From Streptomyces sp. P9-A2 (GTDB lineage: Bacteria; Actinomycetota; Actinomycetes; Streptomycetales; Streptomycetaceae): a stretch of DNA of 64,000 nucleotides. The notes beneath the pieces are model-generated. The model was not told the origin of the DNA. It made no database searches and worked only from the letters and a program-made list of their open reading frames with translations. The translations under genes and the position numbers were made by a program. Location of the stretch: the NCBI RefSeq assembly GCF_036634175.1, contig NZ_JAZIFX010000001.1:7564001-7628000 (forward strand), given 5' to 3'. Below, piece after piece: positions 57,914 through 64,000 of this stretch. Within the stretch, counting starts at the first letter, position 1. Every line of letters starts with the position of its first letter.

Positions 57914-59392
57914 GTGAACGCAGACCTGCTCGCTCCTCTCGACCTGGCGTTCTGGAACATCGAGTCCGCCGACCACCCCATGCACCTCGGCGCCCTAGGG
58001 GTCTTCTCGGCCCGTTCGCCCGCCGCGGGCGCCCACGCCGCGGATCTGCTCGCCGCCCGCGCCGCCGCCGTTCCCGGACTGCGCATGCGTATCCGCGACG
58101 TGTGGCAGCCCTTGTCCACGCGCCCCTCCCTGCCCTCCCTGTCCTCCCTGTCCGGCCTCTCCTCCCTGCCGGCCCTGCGCCGTCCGCTCGCCGCCGCGCT
58201 CGGCTCCGCGCTCCGCCGGCCGTTCGGCTCCGCGCTGCGTGAACCGCTCACCTCGGCCCTGCGCCGCCCGTTCGCCTTCGGCGGCGCCGAACGGGAGACC
58301 GACCCCGGCTTCGATCCCCTGAACCACGTCCGGCTGCACGCCCCCGCCACCGACTTCCACGCGGCGGCGGGCCGGCTCATGGGACGCCCCCTGGAGCGCA
58401 CCCGGCCGCCCTGGGAGGCCCATGTGCTGCCGGGGGAGGACGGCGTCTCCTTCGCCGTCCTGTTCAAGTTCCACCACGCCCTCGCCGACGGACTGCGGGC
58501 CCTCACCCTCGCCGCGGCCCTGATGGACCCGATGGACCTGCCCACCCCCCGGCAGCGCCCCGCCGAGCCCGCGCGCGGACTGCTCCCCGACGTGCGCGAG
58601 GTGCCCGGACTCGTCCGCGGAGCCCTCTCCGACGCGGGCCGGGCCCTGGACATCGGCGCCTCCGTCGCCCGTTCCACCCTCGACGTGCGCTCGTCACCGG
58701 CCCTCACCTGCGAACCCAGCGGCACCCGCCGCACCGCCGGGGTGGTGCTCGACCTCGACGACGTGCACCGGATCCGCAAGAGCGTCGGCGGCACCGTCAA
58801 CGACGTGCTGATCGCGGTTGTCGCCGGCGCCCTGCGGCGCTGGCTCGACGAGCGCGGCGACGGCAGCGAGGGCGTCGCCCCGCGCGCCCTCGTCCCCGTC
58901 TCCCGGCGCCGCCCGCGCACCGCGCATCCCCAGGGCAACCGGCTCTCCGGCTACCTGATACGGCTTCCGGTCGACGAGGCGGAACCGCTCACCCGCCTCG
59001 ACCTGGTGCGCACCGCCATGGACCGCAACAAGGACGCCGGCCCGAACCGGGGCGCGGGCGCCGTCGCCCTGCTCGCCGACCACGTACCGCCGCTCGGCCA
59101 CCGGCTCGGCGGGCCCCTGCTCGGCCAGGCGGCCCGGCTCTGGTTCGACGTCCTGGTCACCAGCGTGCCGCTGCCCGGCTTCGGACTGCGGCTCGGCGGC
59201 GACCCGCTCGGCGCCGTCTTCCCCTTCGCGCCGCTCGCGCCCGGACACTCCCTGGCGGTCGCCGTCTCCACCTATCGCGGGCACGTCCACTACGGACTGG
59301 TCGCCGACGGTGCCGCCGTCCCCGATCTCGACCGGCTCGCCGGCGCCGTGACCGAGGAGGTGGAGACGCTTCTCACCGTCTGCGACCCCTGA
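57914..59392 (+). CDS. Wax ester synthase / diacylglycerol acyltransferase (WS/DGAT)
   Basis: A 492-residue acyltransferase of the bacterial WS/DGAT family, making triacylglycerol or wax esters from acyl-CoA. The catalytic HHxxxDG is FKFHHALADGLRA (His187-His188). The start LLAPLDLAFWNIESADHPMH and the C-terminal VPVSRRRPR...NRLSGYLIRLPV and TSVPLPG are typical. Residues about 73-123 are an inserted Leu/Ser/Arg-rich repeat region (ALRRPLAAALGSALRRPFGS, then ALREPLTSALRRPF) not expected in this family. GTG 57914 follows GAGG. It is a membrane-associated cytoplasmic enzyme. Confidence 0.88.
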   Translation: MNADLLAPLDLAFWNIESADHPMHLGALGVFSARSPAAGAHAADLLAARAAAVPGLRMRIRDVWQPLSTRPSLPSLSSLSGLSSLPALRRPLAAALGSALRRPFGSALREPLTSALRRPFAFGGAERETDPGFDPLNHVRLHAPATDFHAAAGRLMGRPLERTRPPWEAHVLPGEDGVSFAVLFKFHHALADGLRALTLAAALMDPMDLPTPRQRPAEPARGLLPDVREVPGLVRGALSDAGRALDIGASVARSTLDVRSSPALTCEPSGTRRTAGVVLDLDDVHRIRKSVGGTVNDVLIAVVAGALRRWLDERGDGSEGVAPRALVPVSRRRPRTAHPQGNRLSGYLIRLPVDEAEPLTRLDLVRTAMDRNKDAGPNRGAGAVALLADHVPPLGHRLGGPLLGQAARLWFDVLVTSVPLPGFGLRLGGDPLGAVFPFAPLAPGHSLAVAVSTYRGHVHYGLVADGAAVPDLDRLAGAVTEEVETLLTVCDP

Positions 59393-59539
59393 CCGCCCGC
59401 CCGGCGCCCACCACCGTGCGCGACCCCTGACCACCGGCCGGTACGGGTTTGGCGCTGCGGCCGGCGCTCCGTAAAATCGCCCGTTCGACAGCGGGCGCGA
59501 CCGGAGCGCCGCCACGGCAGACCAGGAACGGCAACGGCG

Positions 59540-61051
59540 ATGACGGTGACAGAGGACGGCCCCCGGGCCACGGACACGATGGTCCACGGGGGCCCCGTGG
59601 CGCACGAGGACGTGGTGACACACGGGCCCGGCATCGACCCGGAGCGGCTGGCCGTGTGCCTCGACGTGCTCGCGGAACTCGACACACTCGACGTCGACCA
59701 CCCGGACGCGATCAAGGTCCGCCGCGCCACCTCGCACATCTACCGCACGGTCAAGCAGCGCCGCCGCCAGGAGCGCCGGGCCGCCAAGACCGCCCATGAC
59801 AAGGCGGTCACCGAGGCCACCGCCACCGGGTCCGCCGAGCGCATCGACGACGAGACGGAAGGCATCCTGCCCTCGTCCCGCACGGAGGAGGGCAGCATCG
59901 CGGGGATACTCCAGCGCCCCCGTTCCTGCTACATCTGCAAGCAGCGGTACGCCGAGGTCGACTACTTCTACCACCAGCTCTGCCAGAAGTGCGCCGAGGA
60001 GAACCGCGGCCGCCGGGAGGCCCGCACCGACCTGACCGGCAAGCGCGCGCTGCTCACCGGCGGCCGGGCCAAGATCGGCATGTACATCGCACTGCGGCTG
60101 CTGCGCGACGGCGCCCACACCACGATCACGACCCGCTTCCCGAAGGACGCCGTCCGCCGTTTCAAGGCCCAGCCCGACAGCGACCAGTGGATCGACCGGC
60201 TGAAGATCGTCGGGATCGACCTGCGCGACCCGGCCCAGGTCGTCGCGCTCGCCGACTCGGTGTCCGCCGCCGGTCCGCTGGACATCCTGATCAACAACGC
60301 CGCCCAGACCGTACGGCGTTCCCCGCAGGCCTACAGCGAGTTGGCCGCCGCCGAGTCCGCGCCGCTGCCCGCCGGTGAACTGCCCGCCGCCGAGGTGATC
60401 GGCGTCTTCGGCTCCGGCGCGGTGACCGAGCTCCCGGTCGCGGGATCCGGCGCGCTCACCGCACACGACGTCACCGGCCTGGCCCTGGTCTCCGGCTCGG
60501 CCTCCCTGGAGCGGATCGCGGCGGGCACCGCGATCGACGCCGGCGGCCTGGTCCCGGACCTGCACGACACCAACAGCTGGGTGCAGACCGTCGAGGAGGT
60601 CACCCCGGTCGAACTGCTCGAGGTCCAGCTCTGCAACTCGACGGCGCCGTTCCTGCTCATCAGCAGGCTGCGTCCGGCGATGGCGGCCGCGGCGGCGAAG
60701 CGGACGTACATCGTGAACGTCTCCGCCATGGAAGGCGTCTTCGACCGCGGCTACAAGGGCGCGGGCCACCCGCACACCAACATGGCCAAGGCCGCGCTGA
60801 ACATGCTCACCCGCACCAGCGCCCAGGAGATGTTCGACAACGACCGCATCCTGATGACGGCCGTCGACACCGGCTGGATCACCGACGAGCGTCCCCACCC
60901 GGACAAGATCCGCCTCGCGGACGCCGGCTTCCACGCCCCGCTCGACCTGATCGACGGCGCGGCCCGCGTCTACGACCCCATCGTGCGCGGTGAGGCGGGC
61001 GAGGACCTGTACGGCGTCTTCCTGAAGGACTACGCGCCCGGCAGGTGGTGA
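59540..61051 (+). CDS. Zinc-ribbon-containing SDR-fold oxidoreductase
   Basis: A 503-residue protein with an unusual build. Residues 1-125 are hydrophilic and helical, including RTVKQRRRQERRAAKTAHDK. A four-cysteine zinc ribbon follows: CYIC at 130/133 and CQKC at 148/151. From about 165 there is an SDR Rossmann domain with LLTGGRAKIGMYIALRLLRD, ILINNAAQT and IVNVSAMEGVF. The classical YxxxK is HTNMAK here, so the Tyr position is Thr. A roughly 60-residue insertion sits between NNAAQT and the Ser. It may be a non-catalytic or altered SDR. ATG 59540 has AGGA upstream at a long distance. It is monocistronic. Confidence 0.75.
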   Translation: MTVTEDGPRATDTMVHGGPVAHEDVVTHGPGIDPERLAVCLDVLAELDTLDVDHPDAIKVRRATSHIYRTVKQRRRQERRAAKTAHDKAVTEATATGSAERIDDETEGILPSSRTEEGSIAGILQRPRSCYICKQRYAEVDYFYHQLCQKCAEENRGRREARTDLTGKRALLTGGRAKIGMYIALRLLRDGAHTTITTRFPKDAVRRFKAQPDSDQWIDRLKIVGIDLRDPAQVVALADSVSAAGPLDILINNAAQTVRRSPQAYSELAAAESAPLPAGELPAAEVIGVFGSGAVTELPVAGSGALTAHDVTGLALVSGSASLERIAAGTAIDAGGLVPDLHDTNSWVQTVEEVTPVELLEVQLCNSTAPFLLISRLRPAMAAAAAKRTYIVNVSAMEGVFDRGYKGAGHPHTNMAKAALNMLTRTSAQEMFDNDRILMTAVDTGWITDERPHPDKIRLADAGFHAPLDLIDGAARVYDPIVRGEAGEDLYGVFLKDYAPGRW

Positions 61052-61082
61052 CGCGGGCGCCCGGCGGCCGGCGACGGGGGAG

Positions 61083-61535
61083 TCATTCCACCGCGCCGAG
61101 CCGGGAGTTGCGCGCCGCCAGCAGCTCCAGCACGGTGCGCCAGTCCTCCAGGACCCCGGCGTCGAAGCAGGCGGTGCGGGCCTCCTCGTCCGCCGTGCGC
61201 AGGGCGAGGAGGTCGTCCTCCTCGCCCTGGAGACCGGGCCGGGGACGGCGGCGGACCAGCCCCGCCACCCGCTCGCCGAGCAGTGCGCGCACCGCGTCCG
61301 CGGCCCGGTCGGCCCGCGTGGCGGGCTCACCCGGCCGCAGCAGCCGGCCGACCGGCCGGACCAGGCCCGCCACTTGAAGCTCCTTGTCCGCGGGGCGTTG
61401 CCGGCGCAGCAGTGCGGCGGTGCGCAACGCGTGGTCGTACGCGTCGACCGGGGCCCCGCCGGGAACCGGGACGTCCCGGGCGCCCCGGCAGGCGTACAGC
61501 AGGTCCATCAGCTCCTCGACACTGCGCAGCTCCAT
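61083..61535 (-). CDS. HD-like helical protein of unknown function
   Basis: A 150-residue ORF, MELRSVEELMDLLYACRGAR, then DAYDHALRTAALLRRQRPAD, then KELQVAGLVRPVGRLLRPGE. The DHALRTAALLR/VAGLxRPVGRL spacing recalls HD/PhnZ-MIOX-like metal enzymes (Q/DHxLQTA...ALLHDIGHL), but the HD pair is replaced by RP, so the metal site is probably lost. It could be a degenerate or non-catalytic member. It is convergent with the zinc-ribbon SDR. The RBS before ATG 61535 is GGAGGACC. Confidence 0.5.
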   Translation of the reverse strand: MELRSVEELMDLLYACRGARDVPVPGGAPVDAYDHALRTAALLRRQRPADKELQVAGLVRPVGRLLRPGEPATRADRAADAVRALLGERVAGLVRRRPRPGLQGEEDDLLALRTADEEARTACFDAGVLEDWRTVLELLAARNSRLGAVE

Positions 61536-62010
61536 GCGCCGGTCCTCCTGGAAGACAGCCGTTTGCCGTACGGCAGCACACCATGACGAGCTTGCGTGTC
61601 GGCCAACAGGACTTGAACTGCGCCATGACCACGCGGGCTTCTCGAAAGCGCGGACACCCTTGTAGTCCGATCGAGTGATCGCCGGTAGGGCCCCTCATGG
61701 TGAATTAGGCGCATATAGGGGGGAGTAGGCGCGGTTCGACATGTGATCGTTACGGCGAGTTTTCAGCCCCATCGAGCGGGGGCATGCTCATTTGGTTAAT
61801 CTGGGCCGGACGGGCAGCAGTAAAGGGTCCTACCCACACCCACCGGTCCGTCATGGGACACGCCACTTCACAAGGGCCTGCTCTCCTACGATCAACCGGC
61901 GCCACCGCGTCCGAACGGCTTTCGCATCATGCCCGAGCGGACGTACGACGCGGGCGCGGCAGGACCGACGCGGCACGTCCCGAGGGTGACCGACACATAA
62001 GGAGTGCGCG
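61536..62010. other. Gene-empty stretch with promoter DNA
   Basis: No gene is supported. It has AT-rich patches (around 61705-61800) and a tRNA-arm-like sequence that does not extend into a tRNA. It precedes the small ORF at 62011. Confidence 0.4.
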
Positions 62011-62184
62011 GTGACACCGGAGAAGACCAACGCGGATCAGCCCGGCAAGGAACGTACCGAGCGCGCAGGCCGCCCGGCGGGCGAGCTCGGCAGCCTCGAC
62101 GTGTGGGCCCGCTCGGCCCCGATCCGCCTGGCGGGCTACGAGGAAGATCTCGCCGAGCCCCACATCCTGCCCAGCGTCGACTGA
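62011..62184 (+). CDS. 57-residue conserved-looking small peptide
   Basis: GTG 62011 is preceded by a strong AAGGAG at 7 bases. The product starts hydrophilic (MTPEKTNADQPGKERTERAG) and ends in a different, aromatic/acidic segment (LDVWARSAPIRLAGYEEDLA, then EPHILPSVD). The change from a soluble leader-like half to a distinct tail, the strong RBS and the long untranslated upstream region look like a RiPP-type precursor or small regulatory protein. No modification enzyme is visible nearby; downstream is only a degraded coding stretch. The function is not assigned. Confidence 0.55.
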   Translation: MTPEKTNADQPGKERTERAGRPAGELGSLDVWARSAPIRLAGYEEDLAEPHILPSVD

Positions 62185-62212
62185 GACCGATCCCGTCCCG
62201 CACTCCGCGTGA

Positions 62213-62398
62213 TCGCCGCGCCGCGTCGTCGCCGCGGGCGAGACGTACACCGGGGACCCGGACACCTCCGAGGAGGATGCCCGGGTCCTGCGGATGAACC
62301 CGGCGAAGGCACGGACGGGTCGGCCCGCGCGTCATGTACCGGACACCGCGACCGGACCGGCGGCCCCGCTCAGGGGCGGACGTAGGGCCGGGTCATGA
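62213..62398 (+). other. Possible coding remnant overlapping the VOC gene end
   Basis: This open frame reads RRVVAAGETYTGDPDTSEED, then ARVLRMNPAKARTGRPARHV, with protein-like composition but no start codon or RBS. It follows the small peptide gene by 28 bases and overlaps the 3' end of the VOC gene. It may be the tail of a lost enzyme associated with the small peptide, or chance. Confidence 0.25.
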
Positions 62399-62810
62399 TC
62401 TCCAGGTTGTGACCGTCCGGGTCGCCGAAGTAGGCGCCGCGACCGCCGAAGAGGCGGTTGATCCTGCCGGGTTCGGTGTGGTTCGGGTCCGCGTAATAGG
62501 TGACTCCGACCGCCTCCAGGCGAGCGATCATCGCGTCGAACTGCTCCTCCGGGACGAGGAACGCGTAGTGCTGCGACTGGATGGGCTCGTCGCGCTGCTC
62601 GTAGTAGTCGAGGGTCACACCGTTGCCCAGGTCGACGGGCAGGAACGGGCCGAAGGGGGCACCGACCTCCAGCCCCAGGATCACGGCGAGGAACTCGGCC
62701 GACAGGCGACGGTCGCGGGCGAGGACGGCGGTGTGGTTCAACCGGACCGCCGTCGCGGGCGGTTCGGGCACGGAGGAGGGAGTGAGGGGTACGCCGAGTG
62801 CGTCGGGCAT
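62370..62810 (-). CDS. VOC-family (glyoxalase/bleomycin resistance fold) protein
   Basis: A 146-residue single-unit VOC protein. The metal ligands are visible as His in RLNHTAVLA, His in SQHYAFLVPEEQ and Glu in DGHNLEIMTRPY. DPDGHNLEIM is typical of the fosfomycin-resistance/glyoxalase-like group. The reaction is unknown. The start at 62810 has GGAG about 12 bases upstream; the first 20 residues are Pro-rich and may be trimmed in reality. The end overlaps a possible remnant on the other strand. Confidence 0.85.
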   Translation of the reverse strand: MPDALGVPLTPSSVPEPPATAVRLNHTAVLARDRRLSAEFLAVILGLEVGAPFGPFLPVDLGNGVTLDYYEQRDEPIQSQHYAFLVPEEQFDAMIARLEAVGVTYYADPNHTEPGRINRLFGGRGAYFGDPDGHNLEIMTRPYVRP

Positions 62811-63211
62811 GGCTGGTTCGTCTCCGGGTGTCGGTTTCCGTCGGGGAACACCGCGCGGGGCACGGCGGGAAGCGGGAAAGGAAACACGGAGGGGAGGGCG
62901 GGGCGCGGGCGACGCCCCGCCCCGGGCCGGGTGTGAACGGGGACGGCCCCGCCCGGCTCACGCAGAGGCCGGGAGCGTCTTTCGTGTGTGGCCCAAGGCC
63001 GACCCGGCAGTCACCCGGCCGACGATAGGCCCACGCCGCTGATCACCGCAACACCCGGGCGGACCGGACCGCGAGGAGGCCCCGCGGGGTCCGGATGGTC
63101 CCACGGGATGATCCGCGGAGGGCGAAGGTCTGCCGAAGGCCGGGAACCGTGTCCGGCGGATCCCGGCGCCGACGAACGACAGGGTGCCTTCGGAGTCACC
63201 GTCACCCGCGC
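62811..63211. other. Gene-empty stretch
   Basis: No supported gene. It lies between two minus-strand genes and must hold the VOC promoter. Confidence 0.4.
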
Positions 63212-64000
63212 CTACGGCCTGTGGACCGGTTCCGCCAGCCGGGTCGGCGGCAGATAATCGCGCACATACGTCCGCTCCCAGCACGCCCCCGTCTCCCGCA
63301 GTTCGCGCCAGGTCGTGTACCGGTAGCGGAACAGCCGGGCGCGGACGTACCGGGGCGGCGCGTGGGGCGGGAAGGGGGAGCGGCGCAACAGCCGCAGCGT
63401 GTCGCGGTCGCCCTCCAGCAGCCGTTCCACCAGCGCGCCGAACCACGGCCCGGCGTAGGACGGCGACAGCGCGGCGAACCACATCAGCCAGTCGAGCCGC
63501 AGATGGTACGGCGCGAACTGACGCGGCCAGTGCCGGGGGTCCCCCGGCTTGCCCCGGAACTCGTACTCCCGCCAGTCCGCGTCCCTCCGGGGCGTCCCGT
63601 CCGCGGTGCCCTCGATCACCACCTCGTACCGGATCCGGCTGACACTGCCGAACGCCCCGTAGGTGTTGACCAGGTGGAGCGGGTCGAAGGACCGGTTCAT
63701 CACCTGACGGCGGGAGAGCATGTTGCGCACGGGGTGGTAGCCGAGGGCGAGCAGCAGCGCGGACACCGTGAGGACGACGACCACGTACCACAGCGGGGCG
63801 CCGGCCGTGTCCGGGGCGGTGGAGGGGAACGCGACCACCGGCAGGGCCAGCACGATCGTGATCCAGTTCAGCCAGGAGAAGTTGCCCGACAGGACCAGCC
63901 ACAGCTGTGTGGCGATCATCAGCGTGGCGGCGGCCGTGGCGACCGGCTGCGGAGCGAACAGCAGGAACGGAACGACCAACTGGGTGACATGGTTCGCGGC
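63212..64000 (-). CDS. Lipase maturation factor family protein, 5' end outside the window
   Basis: This is the C-terminal 262 residues of a polytopic membrane protein. It opens with membrane helices (VTQLVVPFLLFAPQPVATAA, LTVSALLLALGYHPVRNMLS). The lipase-maturation-factor (LMF1-like) domain follows: LVNTYGAFGSVSRIRYEVVI, YEFRGKPGDPRHWPRQFAPY and HLRLDWLMWFAALSP. It ends WRELRETGACWERTYVRDYL, then PP. LMF proteins help fold secreted lipases in animals; the bacterial role is unclear. The frame continues past base 64000, so the start is not seen. Confidence 0.85.
   Translation of the reverse strand, partial: AANHVTQLVVPFLLFAPQPVATAAATLMIATQLWLVLSGNFSWLNWITIVLALPVVAFPSTAPDTAGAPLWYVVVVLTVSALLLALGYHPVRNMLSRRQVMNRSFDPLHLVNTYGAFGSVSRIRYEVVIEGTADGTPRRDADWREYEFRGKPGDPRHWPRQFAPYHLRLDWLMWFAALSPSYAGPWFGALVERLLEGDRDTLRLLRRSPFPPHAPPRYVRARLFRYRYTTWRELRETGACWERTYVRDYLPPTRLAEPVHRP

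Noticed and set aside
61590..61620. Minus-strand GTTCAAGTCCTG, resembling a tRNA T-arm
   Set aside because: No acceptor stem, anticodon arm or D-arm can be folded around it, so no tRNA is called.

Overview
The window is high-GC actinobacterial DNA, almost certainly from a Streptomyces chromosome. The signs are third-codon GC bias, frequent GTG starts, translationally coupled gene pairs, an XRE/DUF397/anti-sigma-like ATPase triad, a tendamistat-type alpha-amylase inhibitor, an Rpf/LysM/M23 cell-wall enzyme and several complete sugar-uptake loci. The many gene relics and two mobile elements suggest an accessory or arm-like region, especially before 34 kb. This is inferred from sequence alone.

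Region by region. 0-5.2 kb: a transposase tail, a MOSC-reductase-ferredoxin fusion, a muconolactone-isomerase-like protein, a DJ-1/PfpI protein and a frameshifted Ser/Thr-kinase relic. 5.2-11.9 kb: a LacI regulator divergent from a binding protein, two permeases and a cytoplasmic GH3 glycosidase (the layout of bxlREFGA loci). Downstream are competing hairpins and a secreted alpha-amylase inhibitor. 12.5-19.4 kb: a FAD-linked oxidase, a PIG-L/LmbE deacetylase and a GNAT-NUDIX fusion among at least seven relics (phosphotransferase, XRE regulator, methyltransferase, VanX, E3 and others). 19.5-26.1 kb: redox genes under two TetR regulators (old yellow enzyme, SDR, aldo/keto reductase, quinone-oxidoreductase-like MDR, alpha/beta hydrolase). 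26.1-27.0 kb: an intact 850-bp IS5-family element with a TAA target duplication. 27.2-31.6 kb: an XRE-DUF397 pair, an anti-sigma-like ATPase and a large GmrSD-type restriction protein carrying an alkyltransferase-like domain. 31.9-34.3 kb: an IS1341-type TnpB element abutting a beheaded ABC exporter. 34.5-42.4 kb: a galactoside operon with binding protein, two permeases, GH42 beta-galactosidase and GH36 alpha-galactosidase. 43.2-48.7 kb: AbiE-like remnant, secreted NagZ-type GH3, panD, a GNAT, an Asp/Glu-racemase-like protein and a proline-rich protein. 48.7-64 kb: gnd, an Rpf-LysM-M23 endopeptidase, a DMT permease, glgC beside a glycogen-synthase relic, a secreted PA14-GH2 enzyme, a WS/DGAT, a zinc-ribbon SDR, small proteins, a VOC protein and a lipase-maturation-factor protein cut by the window end.

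How the genes work together. The two ABC-glycosidase loci import oligosaccharides and hydrolyse them inside the cell. The secreted GH3 and GH2 enzymes work outside. gnd and glgC feed pentose-phosphate and glycogen metabolism. The regulator triad and the restriction protein form a likely defence/regulation island bordered by mobile DNA. No rRNA, tRNA or CRISPR array was found. The strongest candidate for something unusual is the restriction protein at 28977-31565. The zinc-ribbon SDR lacking the catalytic tyrosine and the short peptide gene at 62011-62184 follow.
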